Shown here one piece after another: positions 32,658-44,140 of a stretch of 64,000 nucleotides of DNA; position 1 is the first letter of the stretch, and the number at the start of each line of letters is the position of its first letter. A model generated the notes under the pieces. The model was not told the origin of the DNA. It worked only from the letters and a program-made list of their open reading frames with translations, and ran no database searches. Origin of the DNA: Adiantum capillus-veneris (lineage: Eukaryota > Streptophyta > Polypodiopsida > Polypodiales > Pteridaceae); contig CM043968.1 in assembly GCA_014529385.2 (NCBI GenBank), positions 11,045,648-11,109,647 on the forward strand, given 5' to 3'. Both the position numbers and the translations under genes were made by a program.

Positions 32658-35600
32658 ATGGCTGACAATAATCAAGAGAGTAGAATGAACATTGATAGCT
32701 TTGACTTTGCACATGAAGGTGCTAATGATGATGCTCCCATGTTTGTGAATTATCTCGTCACTAGGTTGCAACAAGCTATGGGCAACCCTGTTTTGCAAGC
32801 CGAAGTTACTCAAGAACTTCGTGCTTATGGAATTTCCCTTCCTCTCCCAGAGGAGAGAGAGCTTAGGAGGCTTCTTGAAGAGACCCCCAAAAGAAGACTC
32901 TCTCCCATTCGAGAGGAGGAATCCAAAGAGAAAGAAAGCAATGACAATCTAAGTTCTTCTGAAGATGTGGCTCCACGAATACGGCGGTCTAGACGATCGC
33001 CTACTCCTCCCAAGAGGAAAAGAGCAACCTACAGTCCTTCTCCTCATCACTCTAAAAGGCAAGAGAGGAAACAAAGGAAGAAAAGGGCTAGGAAGAGGTC
33101 ACCCTCTTCTCCTTCTTCTTCACCTACCTCCTCTTCCGATGAAAGTTATGGCTATTCTCCTAGAGAATACAAGAGGGGAGGACATCGCAAATCATTTCCT
33201 GCATGGCGAAGGTCACAAAAGCTAAAGAAGTTCAAGGAGGGAGGAAAGAGTATCTCTTTTCTCACCTACGATGGCACCTTTGGTGCTACCGACAAAGTGT
33301 TGGCCTTCATCCAGCAATTTGATATGGCCTTTGGGGACGAGGGCTTCACAGAGTCCTCCAAGCTACGCCATGTAGCTATGCACTTCCAAAAATCAGCTCG
33401 TCAATGGTGGGCTAGCCTTCGTGGCAATGGAGAAGCCCCAAAGACATGGAAAACTCTACTAGTTTCCATCATGAAGCAATTTCTTCCGAGTGATACTAAA
33501 GATAAAGTTCTTACCGAATGGCGCGGCTTGAAGCTTCTCTCTCATGAGTCTATCAACAAGTATGTAGACAATTTTTTGGATTTACATCTCAAAGCTACTG
33601 TCTTTCAAAAGATAGACTTTGCCGAACAAAGATAGCAATTCTGTGCGGGATTACCTGAAGAGATGGCCGAATACATCAACTCTCAACGGCCCGGTACTAT
33701 TACCGAAGTAATCCACCACACCATGGTTGCTTCACGCATCAATTTCCATCAAGGGGCTAGACGTAATGTCAAGCCCATGGAAAACAAAGATAAAAATAAT
33801 GCAAAGGGAAAATCCAATGCTCAAAATAATTCCCAAGGCACTTCCAACAACAACAACAACAATCGGTCCAAGGAGAAGGGAGTTTACAAAGGTAAAAACA
33901 AACTCTCTCCTGAAGAGCTTGAAGCTTTTCGCAAGGACCATAAATGTTTCAAGTGTGGGGAGCAAGGACATGGCTATCGTTCTTGCCCCACGAAGAATAC
34001 TCGCAATGAGACTCCTAGGGCTTCCACCATCGAAGCTCCAAAAGAGGATGCTCATTGCAAAGGATCATCACTCTCCTATGCTTGGGAAAAGGTAAGAGAG
34101 CATGATGCCTTCATCTTGTTTGACCCTGGCTCTACTCTCAACTTCATATCAATAGAGTTGGCCACCAAGTTGGGCATTCAAGCTTTTGAGATGGGAGATA
34201 TAGTAACAGCTGATACAACTTTCAAGGGACAACAAGCCTCCGTTACTCCCTTGATTGGGAAGTTGAGGCTTCATGTCCAAAGCTATGTCGACAAAGAAGA
34301 CTTCTTCATCTCTCCTCTCCAACATCAGGATGTTATCCTAGGGGAACCATGGTTTGATCGCATGGCTGCCAACATGAAGTTCCCTGAAAGGAGAATTTAC
34401 TTCACCTACAGGGGAAAGAACATGTATATAGATGCTAGTGAGCGTGGTCACACTATTCCACTTGTAAATCCTTTTTCTTTTGATAAATCAATGAAGAGCT
34501 CAGTTTCTGCGTACATGATTTATGTCAAAGAGTCTCTAAAAGCTAATAATGTTTCATCAAATGAAAATGATAGGAATCAAGAAGAGTTAGACTTGTCTAC
34601 TTTTCTAAAAGGATTCCAAGATGTGTTCATCGATGATATCCCTATGGACCTACCTCCAAAACGAGGGGATGATGACTATCGTATTGAGCTCCTTCCAGGA
34701 AGCTCACTGCCTAACAAACCTCCTTATCGAGTCTCACAAGCTCAACAAGAGGAGATTATGAGGCAAGTACAGGAATTGGTAGACAAAGGGATGGTGAGGC
34801 CTAGTTTCTCTCCCTTTTGTTCTCCAGTCCTTTTAGTGAAAAAGAAAGATGGTACATACCGTATGTGTGTGGACTATCGAGCACTAAACCATATCACTAT
34901 CAAAAACAGATTTCCCGTGCCTCGGGTAGAAGATCTGTTTGATAATCTACAAGGCTCTACCTACTTCAGTAGGATTGACCTTAAGAGTGGCTATCATCAA
35001 GTAAGGATAGTGGATGAAGATATCCTAAAGATCGCGTTTCGCACAACATTTGGTCTTTATGAATATCTAGTCATGCCTTTTGGCTTGACTAATGCACCAG
35101 CTACTTTCAATTGTCTCATGGAGAAAATTTTTAGACCATATCGTAAATTCACTGGAGTGTTCTTTGATGATATCATCATCTACTCCAAGTCTTTGGAGGA
35201 ACATAAGCAACATCTCCAAGTGATTTTTCAAGCCTTGAGGGAGAACAAACTTTTTCTCAACCAAAAGAAAAGTGAATTCTTCCTTCAAGAGATTCAATAT
35301 CTAGGTCATATTATCTCTCACGATGGTATTCGTATGGATCCATCAAAGTTAGAGGTAATAAAATCATGGCCTAACCCAAGGAATCTACATGAGCTAAGAG
35401 GCTTTATTGGTATGTGCGCATACTATAGACGCTTCATAGCAAAATTCTCTCAAGTAGCAGGACCACTACACGACTTAACAAAGAAGAACGTTAAGTTTGT
35501 ATGGACTGCTAAGGAGAAAAATGCTTTTGAAAAACTCAAAGAGAAGCTTACTTCCCAACCAGTCCTCGTGCTTCCGGATCTCTCAAATCCATTTGAGGTC

Positions 35601-37439
35601 CAATGTGATGCGTGTGGTGATTGCCTTGGAGCGGTTTTGCTTCAAGAAGGACATGCCATAGCATATGAGAGCCGAAGGCTCAATAGTGATGAATGAGTCT
35701 TGGGCATTTATGAGAAAGAGATTTTAGCTGTTCTACATGCCCTAGACACATGGAAGCACTACCTATTGGGGACTCCATTTATCCTACGAACCGACCACCA
35801 AAGTCTCAAGTATTTCATGACGCAAACCAAGCTTTCCGACAAACAAATGAGGTGGGCAAATTTTCTTTCGCAATTTAATTTCCATATTGCTCACATAGAT
35901 GGTAAGCACAATCAAGTTGCCGATGCACTTTCACGACGACCAAAAGTTAATGCGGTGTCTATAGCTACTCACAATGATCTATCCTCTATGATAGATGAGT
36001 ATGCTACTGACCCTGACTTTAGAGACATAATGTCAGCCCTTGCTTTGGGGAAGAAAGAGGAACCATTCACCTTGCAGGATGGTTATCTTCTCCACGGAAA
36101 TAGGCTATGTGTTACCCATTCCCTTCGTGAGAAGGTTATGTATGAATCCCATGCTCCTCCATATGCAGGGAATAGAGGTATTCAACCTACTCTCCGAGGA
36201 GTAGAGACGTATTTGTATTGGCCTACCCTGAAAGTGGACATACAAGAGTGTGTTTCAAAATGTGTAGTATGCCAAAAGACCAAGTATGATAGAGGGAAGC
36301 AACCTGGATTACTCCAGCCATTGCCTATTCCAAATTCACCATGGGAGAGTATATCCATGGATTTCATCTTTGGATTACCCAAGTCTATCCATGGGAATAC
36401 AGGAATATGGACAATAGTTGACAGGTTTAGCAAGCAAGCACATTTTATTCCTGTCAAAAAGACTATTAAGGCACATCAAATGGCAACTCTCTTCATATCT
36501 CAGATTTTCAAGCACCATGGATTACCCACATCCATCGTGTCAGATAGAGATCCTAGAATGACCAGTAATTTTTGGAAAGGTCTCTTTGAAAATCTAGGAA
36601 CAAGATTGAATTTCTCTTCGGCCTATCACCCACAAACTGATGGCCAAAGTGAGATAGCCAATCTTACGATACTCGATCTACTCAAGACTTATGTTACCGA
36701 AGTAGATCAACGCTCACAATGTGAAAAGTATTTACCTCTAGTAGAGTATGCCTACAATAATATTGTCCATACTTCTACTGGGAAATCACCTTTCGAGATC
36801 ATAGAGGGAAGACCTAAAAGTCCCTTGCTACTCAAAGTACATGGGAAGATCTTCGCCGCCGATGAATATAGCCGTGACCTACAAGAATCTTTTCAAAAGA
36901 TTAGGGAGGCTATAGCCATCTCTCAACAAAGGCAAAAAGCTGCTGCTGATAAGCACAGAAGAGCCTTAATATTCAACGAAAATGATTGGGTCTTACTCAA
37001 GTTTCCTAAGGCTCGATTAAGGCAAACGACGGGCAAAAATCCCACGGTCCATCAAAAGCATTATGCTAAACTAGCAAAAAGATACTATGGTCCTTTCCAA
37101 ATCTTGAAGCCTATCAATGAGACGGCTTATCAACTCAAGTTGCCCAACCATTGGATTATACACAATGCCTTTCATGTAAGCCTACTTAAGCCCTACAAAG
37201 GAGAGCCACCAATTGAACCAATTATTGAAGACCCTCCCGAACTTGAAGACCAAGAACAGGTGCTACAACCTAAAGCTGTCCTTCGGCATGAAGACAAGGT
37301 ACTACGACATGGTAAGATAATCCGACGGTATCTTATTAAGTTCAAAAATTATCCTTTTGAAGATGCTAAATGGATGCAAGGAGTACAACTTAAGGATAGT
37401 ATGAACCTTGTCAATGCTTACAATGCTACATTAGATTAA
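32658..37439 (+). pseudogene. Ty3-2 gag-pol polyprotein, two in-frame stops
   Basis: One frame from ATG 32658 (MADNNQESRMN) to TAA at 37437, about 1590 codons, is broken only by TAG at 33633 and TGA at 35694. Order: Arg/Ser-rich gag N-terminus; gag core (WWASLRGNGEAPKTW); zinc knuckle CFKCGEQGHGYRSC (33945-33986); protease FDPGSTLNFIS with Pro in the DSG/DTG triad; RT with YRMCVDYRALN, MPFGLTNAPATF and FFDDIIIYSK; RNase H (QCDACGD, ILAVLHALDTWKHYLLG, RTDHQSL); integrase (WESISMDF, IVSDRDPRM, GQSEIAN). The second His of the H2C2 finger appears as Asn (AGNRG). The C-terminus has RYYGPF, FHVSLLKPYKG and a chromodomain-like KIIRRYLIKFKNYPFEDAKW. Both stops are one C-to-T change from CAG or CGA. 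Confidence 0.95.
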
Positions 37440-37799
37440 GCAAATGTACAACTCTCTTTTAAATGACTCATGTTTTTGTCTTATAAGACTAATCCTCTTT
37501 TTAATTGTGCACAAATTTAACTAGTATGCATGCTTAGAATCATGTTTGTGATGACGACGTCTCTCAAACACCAAGTAGAATTTGTCACTCTACTTTGGGA
37601 GAATGAAATGGACTAAAGAGCAGACATGCTTGCGGCAGCTATGTCTCCCAAGCACCAAATGGATTAGTCATCCATCTTGGAAAGATGTCGTAGGGTAAAA
37701 AAGGGATCCTCTACCCGCTAAGTACGATTGACTAATGACTAAGCCTTTATCTCTTCTACCTCATAGTAGAGGACGACTATGATTGCAAGAGAGAGGTAA
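37440..37799 (+). other. Ty3-2 3' untranslated segment with polypurine tract
   Basis: Non-coding sequence lies between pol and the 3' LTR. The purine tract AAGAGAGAGG (37787-37796) sits 3 bp before the LTR and would prime plus-strand synthesis. Confidence 0.8.
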
Positions 37800-39401
37800 T
37801 GTCATAAAATCTAATATCTAACCAACCCAAATGATTTTCTCATATTAAATTGATCACTTAATGTGGGAGAATAAACGGGAACAAGTGTTAAGATATAGAT
37901 ATGTGCTTATAGATCTATCTCAACACGGGGCCAATAGTAAAGGAGCCCAAATGGGAGATGGTCTATCAAGAGCAAGGCTAACCAATGGAGAATAAGACCT
38001 TAGGGTTAGCTTCATTGAAGACCTCCAATAATGTGTGTAAAAGTCCTTTGACCTTAGGTAAAGCTAGGGCTGAGCTTGAGGTGGAAACCCGGCCCAAGCT
38101 CGAGGTGTTTGTCCTGCTTGAGGTGCTTGTCGTGCTTGAGGTGTTTGTCCTGCTTGAGGTGCTTGACTTACTCCATGCTTGAGGTGCTTGACTTGCCGCT
38201 TGATTAAGGTGCTTGAGGTGCCTTGACATGCTTGCCTGAGATGCTTGTGGGAATACCCCCTAGTCCAAGTGCTTTGTCATGCTTGATGACTAAGGTGCTT
38301 GAGCTCCTAAAGTCAAAAGCATCCCTACAAGAGGGGGTGCGAGCCCTTTCCCTAGGGATTAGAGAGAGAACACACACTCACACTCACAAGGGAAGCCCCA
38401 GCTTGAAGAGGCAGCAAGGACACATGTCAGGTCCCTACCCATGCTACCTTCATGTGTTGCTTGAAGCCTATTGGCTAGGCTTCAAAGGGGTCCAATGATA
38501 AATTACTTGAATTATCTAATTGTTTTTGCATTTATCAAGTCCTCTCTCTCAAAGGGGAAAGGGGGACACTTGTCCCAAGGCTATCCCTGTTGCTTGTAAT
38601 GGCTTCTGCTTGTGATTGGCTAGGCCTGGAGGGGTCCAATGAGCTTCAAGCATGAGCTACAAGGGGGGGTCGACCCAAGCAAGCTAGGGGGGTTCTTAGG
38701 GGGTATACTCACCCACACACACTCACAAGCACTCTCATTGTGTGCTATGAAAAGTGGAAGAGCTCCCTCTCCAAGCAAGTAAAGGTTGAGAGCCTACACC
38801 AACACTCTTGGCTATGGAGTGCAAATCCAACCAAGAGCCATGCTTCAATGCTTAAGCTTGCCATCTCCTTCTTCTTCATTACTATGCTATTATGTATTCT
38901 AGCAACAAGAGTATGATAAGTGAGGAACTAATTCTTTCTCCTACGAAATGTTTCTTCTTCCTCTTCCCTACCCTCATTCCCTGCTAGCTCTCTCCACCTT
39001 CGAAGGTGTTTGAGGTCTTGGGACTGAGGCTTGGGATAGTTAAAGCTTTCTTCAAGTTTATGCTATGTTGGTGATGCATGAAGCTTTCCATCTTCATTGC
39101 TTCACCTAGGTCACAAGGGACACAAAGAATGTATTGTAACAAGTCTCTCTTTATGGGAGAAATCATAATACAAATGCCTATTGGAGGGGGGACCGGCTCC
39201 ACATAAATCCGGTCCTCAACTGTTGTCATGTTCTCTAAATTCTCTCTCTTGCAAAAGTATTGTCCATGCCAAGTTAACTAATTGCTATAATTATGTTGCT
39301 ATCTTCAATTATGTCTACCCGCTATGCTCACAAAATCATTTCTTGAAAGTACTCCCATTAAATTCCGCTACTCTCAAATTGAATAGGCAAATTCCATTAC
39401 A
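37800..39401 (+). repeat. Ty3-2 3' LTR
   Basis: Begins TGTCATAAAATC and ends CCATTACA, nearly identical to the 5' LTR, with the minisatellite at about 38095-38220. The right target duplication TATAA follows. Confidence 0.96.
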
Positions 39402-39933
39402 TATAACCTTTCTATCACCCAAGTGTGGTAGATTGGTTATGCCATTTCCCTCTTCAATAACAGGTAAATAACGTAAATAAACGTAAATCTAATCTAATAT
39501 AACGTAAATCTAAATGTAACGTAAATAAATCTAAATAAACCTAAATCTAATCTAATATAACATAAATCTAAGTCTAACGTAAATAAACCTAAATCTAATC
39601 AAACGTATATCTAGGTAAAAATAAACCTAAATCTAATCTAATTTAGCTTAAATAAACCTAAATCTAATCTAACGTAAGTCTACATTTAACCTAATCTTTA
39701 ACGTCTTTTGGGATAGTTTCTTATGACGTTAAAACTCTCTTCTTCTCGTGTGTGGGTGTGTGTGTGCCAATAAAAAGAGAAAAATGGTATAACCTTTCTA
39801 TCACCCAAGTGTGGTAGATTGGTTATGCCATTTCCCTCTTGAATAACAGGTCTTGAGTTCAACTCCTCGTCGGATAATCTTTAAGGTTCTTGAATTAGTT
39901 TCCTACGACGTTAAATTAAACTCTGTTCTTCTC

Positions 39934-39970
<37 letters not shown>

Positions 39971-40115
39971 TGTGTGTGTGGGTGTGTGTGCACACCAATA
40001 AAAGGAGAAAAATGGTATAACTTTTCTATCACCCAAGTGTGATAGATTGGTTATGCCATTTCCCTCATGAATAACAGGTCTTGAGTTTTAACTTCTCGTC
40101 GACTAGATCTTAAAG
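39402..40115 (+). repeat. Three tRNA-like units in CACTA-A copy 2
   Basis: Units starting TATAAC(C/T)TTTCTATC at 39402, 39787 and 40016 contain GTAGATTGGTTATGCC (A-box/D-arm-like). The second has GAGTTCAACTCC (B-box/T-arm-like). The first is cut before the B box and the third has a mutated one. Between them are AACCTAAATCTAATC-type repeats and a TG microsatellite. The matching position of copy 1 has one unit. Confidence 0.45.
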
Positions 40116-40139
40116 GTCTCTTGGGATAGTGTCCTACGA

Positions 40140-40157
40140 TGCTAAGACTCTCTTCTT

Positions 40158-40206
<49 letters not shown>

Positions 40207-40311
40207 TTGTTTTATATCTTTCTCTCTCTCTCTCTCTCTCTCTTCCTCTCTCAATGTGTGTGTGCATTGTTTGTTTATGCATGTGTGTGTGTGCGTTTTT
40301 GGTTTATGCAT

Positions 40312-40373
<62 letters not shown>

Positions 40374-40461
40374 CCTCTCTCAATGTGTGTGCATTCTTTG
40401 TTTATGCATGTGTGTGCATTTTTTTGTTTATGCATGTGCTCTCTCTCTCTCTCTCTCAAAA

Positions 40462-40545
<84 letters not shown>

Positions 40546-40609
40546 AAGAGAGGAAGGGAACATGAGAGTGAGAAGAGGGAAGGAGCATACCTGTCTCTGC
40601 TTCCTCTCC

Positions 40610-40657
<48 letters not shown>

Positions 40658-40660
40658 AGA
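40140..40660. repeat. Microsatellite block of CACTA-A copy 2
   Basis: Alternating pure (CT)n, (TG)n and (GA)n tracts, the longest about 60 bp (40311-40370), are separated by short TGTTTATGCATG-type linkers. This is the counterpart of 12690-13150 in copy 1, expanded. Open frames here are artefacts. Confidence 0.95.
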
Positions 40661-40715
40661 AGAAAGAGAGAGAGAGGGAGAGCGCGCGTTACCTTCGCTT
40701 GCTTGAGCGCGCGTC

Positions 40716-40896
40716 AAAAACTCAGATTTGAGATCTGAGTTTTTGGACTCTCTCGGTTATCTTTTTAACCCTGACGGCGTTGCTATGAGCGTCGCTAAGT
40801 CACTTATAATTTAATGACGTGCATAGTGACGTCGTGGGTTTTCACATTTGAGCGTCGCACTACGAGCGTCGCTAATATTAAGTACCTCTTGTAGTG
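40716..40896 (-). repeat. CACTA-A copy 2: 29-bp inverted repeat, subterminal motifs and 5' TIR
   Basis: The palindrome AAAAACTCAGAT...TCTGAGTTTTT lies at 40716-40744. GAGCGTCGC motifs lie at about 40788-40876. The tip CCTCTTGTAGTG ends at 40896. Right flank TGA; the left flank is unavailable. Confidence 0.88.
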
Positions 40897-41410
40897 TGAC
40901 ATTCTAGCCTTGTGCATATGGCTTTTGAGACATACCTCGTGAAGTTTTGTCATTTTTTTGTACCTTATTCTCTTTGTGCCGCTCATGCATCTCTTCGGTA
41001 TTTTCTTTATCTGGATTATGGATTTTTTTTTGCTTTATTATTTTAAAGAAAACCTCAAACAATAACTAATTAAACAAACCAAAAATCAACTCAACAAAAA
41101 GAGAAATCATCCAAATAGAATTCTAAATTCTATGTACATTGTACACATGTCCCTAGGGGCTCATATATAGCTTTTGTCTCGATACTTCTCCTGTAACTCT
41201 ATTATGAGGGCATATACTTTGAATTTTGTCAAAAAATCATCACAATCAAACACAAAAATTTAGTACAACTCAGAAAACATTGGCCTCTAATATTCATAAT
41301 ATTAGGTCCACATTTAGAATGCATCCCCCCCCTCCTATTTGGAGTCCTCTTGAAGGACAGGGTATCCAAAGGGTATGTGTTGTGGGCAATTAGAAGTTGT
41401 GCCTATGCAG
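40897..41410. other. Non-coding stretch, nothing recognised
   Basis: AT-rich, without supported ORFs or termini. It probably includes decayed 3' sequence of Ty3-3, which reads leftward into it. Confidence 0.4.
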
Positions 41411-41722
41411 GCCTTGTAATGTAGCCCTATTATGCATACACAATCAATACATGAAAAAAATTATGATCTGCAAGATGTGGGTATTAGAAATTTTCTTATT
41501 GGCATTTACAGGCGAGGCTTCTTATTTTAAGCAATGTGATGGACTTTGAAGCTCTTCTTCCGCCGTAGGCCTTGTAATATAGCCCTATTATGCATACACA
41601 GTAAATGCATGGAAAAAAATTATGATGTGCAAGATGTGGGTATAAGCAATTTTCTTATTGGCATTTGTTGCGAGGCTTCCTATTCTAAGCAATGTGATGG
41701 TCTTTGAAGCTCCTGTTCCGTT
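41411..41722. repeat. Diverged 158-bp tandem duplication
   Basis: Two copies (41411-41568 and 41569 to about 41722) share GCCTTGTAATxTAGCCCTA, ATGCAAGATGTGGGTAT-type and TCTTATTGGCATTT segments with scattered differences. Older than the 64-bp duplication at 7866. Such duplications are common in 3' regions of large Ty3 elements. Confidence 0.8.
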
Positions 41723-41935
41723 TGCTTCATTGAAGGTTGTAGAGAGTTTGGACTTCCTCTTTGGTTGTCTTTGATTACTTTTCTTCCAAGATTTTCCTAT
41801 GCATTCACTTCATCTCCTGATCCGTAAGCCTTGTGTACCATGCAATGGTGAAGTGGGTTACTTGCTTGCTTCTAATTGTACTGTAATTGTAGGAGTAATT
41901 GAAAGAATTCAAGCGATGGTGCGTTGACAGTAGTG

Positions 41936-42780
41936 TTATTGATTTCCTTTGGGACCCACTTCTTTGTGATTACTGGTTGTTTCATTGATGTTTCTTGTTT
42001 GGGAACCCATACTTGTCCTTGCTTTGTTTGTATTTGAAGAGACTTCTTTGGGATCCACCTTGTTTTTGTGTGAGACTTCAGTGGTCTTTGTTTTAGCCCT
42101 TGTACGCTTGGTTGAGGACATGATTTAGACTTTGGGAGTTGATACTTTAATCATTTTGGAATCCAAATAAACTCCTGATCTCTTTGTGCTTGAATCAACT
42201 TCTTTGAAACCCAAATCTAATTTGCAAAAACTTGCGACTTTGTGATTTTCTTAGCTGTTCTTGCACACTTTGTGACTGTTTTCCTTGGTGCTGTATATTG
42301 TGATTTTTTATCAGAGATCTTCGTCTTCTTGATCCATACCTGCTTTTGGCCAAGCTGGCTCTTTGGTATCCATATTTATCGAACTTTTTGGCTCTAACTT
42401 GTTGTTCTTTGATTTTGGTCTTCTATGGTTGTTGCGGAAGCTACTAGTGATACCGATGACTTGAGTTTCTAGTAGGGGATGTCATAAGAATCATCATTGT
42501 CCCTATTATCCTCTACAAGATTAAAATTTGGTACTTTCCCTTGGTGGTTTGGATGGTTAGGGAAAGTTATTTTAGGTTTGCTTTTGGATTGATGGTTATG
42601 GAAGGAATTTTCTAGCCACTTGATTAGAGTGTTGTTAGCCCGTTGACATGGTTGTCTTCTTCTTGGTTGAGTTTTTTCTTCATGTATAGGAACCACATAT
42701 GAGGATTGTTGTTACGGTTGCGTCACCATTGAAGATTTTGGAATCCACTTCTGATGCACTTTATTCTTGTAGCGGTGACA
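41936..42780 (-). pseudogene. Ty3-3 Trp-Pro-Lys repeat region
   Basis: One minus-strand frame, with stops, shows a spaced series of short motifs: KWIPK (about 42750), IWIPK, VWIKK, IWVSK, IWIPK, RWIPK, VWVPK and KWVPK, about 15-30 residues apart in Lys/Gln/Ser-rich sequence. A related tail (KQIWIPK twice, KQVWVAK) ends the coding part of Ty3-4 at 58880-59070. Between the first two motifs a DSYDIPY segment resembles the post-protease linker of Ty3-4. Role unknown; low-complexity basic sequence suggests nucleic-acid binding. Confidence 0.55.
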
Positions 42781-44140
42781 TTGGTTCCTAAGTCTTTGAT
42801 CTGAACAATCATAAAATTGTGCATTAGTTAAAGTTTTGTTCTTGTCACCTGCTGTGTTGTCCGGATTTTCGTTGTCTGCATCTTTTGAATCTCCAAGTTT
42901 TCTACAAAGTCATAGAACTTGTCTTCTTCTTCGTCTTTGTTTCTTGGATCACACTCATTGTAAAGTAAGGAATGGAATCATAGCCATCTTCATTACAAAA
43001 CTATGTAGTGGGACCATCTTGAATAGCACACACATCCAGAGTATCCCTCGGGGGGTTCACTATATGTAAACCACCTATACCACGTGCGTTCAAAGGGTAT
43101 ATAAAAAGCCCCTTGTATGTGAATTTTGAACTAATGAAACAACCCCTCTTTCTTTATGAACTTACGGATTTTTTTCCAAAGTGAAATAAAGAAACCCCTC
43201 ATCTGAATATATTTGTGTAAATTTACCCAAAAATTTTGAATAAAAAAACCCCTCTAGTTGAACTCTCATGGTACACTTACATACATAGAGGTGGACCCTC
43301 CGAAGAGTAGCCAAGATGTGTTTCCATTCAAGGGGCTCTAATGCTTCCTCAAGAAAGGGTTTTGGGATATAATCCTTAACTTTGATTGGCCTTTCTAATA
43401 TACACTCCTCTCGCTTTAAGCTTTCGCATTGCGAAGCTCCACACATCCACATTTCCTTAGGCTTACCCAACCATGCTGGAAGTTCTGATCTGCTATTGTA
43501 GCGAAATCAAACTCCTCTACAAGGGTTTGGTTCAGGTCCTTGTAACTATGGTCCTTCAAATTTATACTTGTCATGGTTTCCATGTGTCTCAGGTAGATAT
43601 GGTCATAACCCCAATCCTCGACCATTTTCAATTGTCGCATGAATGGTCTTCCTAGAATGATATCATAGTTGTTCTCCTTGACAAAGTCAACAATAGCAAA
43701 GGTTTTCTCATATTCAATGTCACATGATGAAGTAACAACTGTTTTTCTAGCAGTCTTAGAGGCCTTTTTGTGTATTCGTCTACAAGCTACACTTTCATCT
43801 TGGTAGCCCTCAATGCTGTTTTTTCCCATTTTTTTCCAGATCTCTTTGTTGCAATGGCAACAATAGCTCCACTCTGAAGGATTGCCATGATTTTTACACC
43901 TTGGAATTCCACAAGAAGAGTGGTGTTCCCATATTCTTTCTCATAACACTCTCCAATCTTGTTTAACGGCATTGGCCTAATGTTTAGCTGAGAAATTTCT
44001 AGCTCTTTGATCCCTTCCTTGATTTGAGTCATTGGTTTTTTTACGCCAAATTTTTCTAGGAATTTTCCCACAGTGGTCCACATGATTGGTTGTATTCTAA
44101 GAAACTTGGCTAACATTATCGTACAAATGACTGGTGTCAA
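42781..44140 (-). pseudogene. Ty3-3 protease region, interrupted by a MITE
   Basis: Homologous to 53250-54200 of Ty3-4: KFLEKFGVKKPMTQ, PMPLNKIGECYEKE, VEFQGVKIMAIL followed by QSGA (catalytic Asp of DSGA replaced by Gln), FAIVDFVKENNYDIILGRPF, DWGYDHIYLRHMET, then LEPLEWKHILATL. The protein line is broken by a 260-bp MITE (43044-43303) and resumes with LDVCAI and YDSIPYF. Frameshifts and stops show it is dead. No RT is found downstream, so the element is internally deleted or rearranged. Confidence 0.8.
43044..43303. mobile_element. MITE, 260 bp, inserted in Ty3-3
   Basis: Terminal sequences TCCCTCGGGGGGTTCACTAT and (inverted) TCGGAGGGTCCACCTCTATG form imperfect TIRs. AGAGTA is duplicated at 43038-43043 and 43304-43309; one base further out allows an 8-bp hAT-like duplication with a mismatch. 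The insertion splits the conserved protein segment HILATL-DVCAI of Ty3-3, which proves an insertion. No coding capacity. Confidence 0.75.

Larger units (their letters stand above)
30643..39401 (+). mobile_element. Ty3/gypsy LTR retrotransposon Ty3-2 (chromovirus-like), complete structure
   Basis: Two LTRs of about 1.6 kb, a 5-bp target duplication TATAA (30638-30642 and 39402-39406), a tRNA-iMet primer site, one gag-pol frame with only two stops, a purine tract and TG...CA ends (the 5' LTR start reads TT instead of TG). Length 8759 bp. It lies inside the tRNA-like unit of CACTA-A copy 2. LTRs look nearly identical by eye, so insertion is recent relative to neighbours. Confidence 0.96.
29347..40896 (-). 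mobile_element. CACTA family A, copy 2, inverted, split by Ty3-2, truncated
   Basis: The 5' tip is at 40896 (reverse complement CACTACAAGAGG, as in copy 1) and the element reads leftward. Subterminal GAGCGTCGCTA motifs, the 29-bp inverted repeat, microsatellites and tRNA-like units follow to 39402, then the Ty3-2 insertion (30643-39401), then the remainder to transposase exon 1. The distance from tip to the transposase start, without Ty3-2, is about 2.17 kb against 2.15 kb in copy 1. At 29347 homology stops in the first transposase intron, where the copia LTR begins. The rest of the element is not seen. Confidence 0.88.

Noticed and set aside
39464-39710. AACCTAAATCTAATCTAA repeats as telomeric DNA
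   Set aside because: Units do not match the plant telomere repeat TTTAGGG, and the same sequence occurs inside CACTA-A copy 1 (13420-13520).
40051-40731. Several overlapping frames up to 200 codons
   Set aside because: Low-complexity readings of CT/TG/GA tracts inside CACTA-A copy 2.
41411-41722. LTR pair
   Set aside because: A diverged 158-bp tandem duplication with no TG/CA ends, primer site or target duplication.
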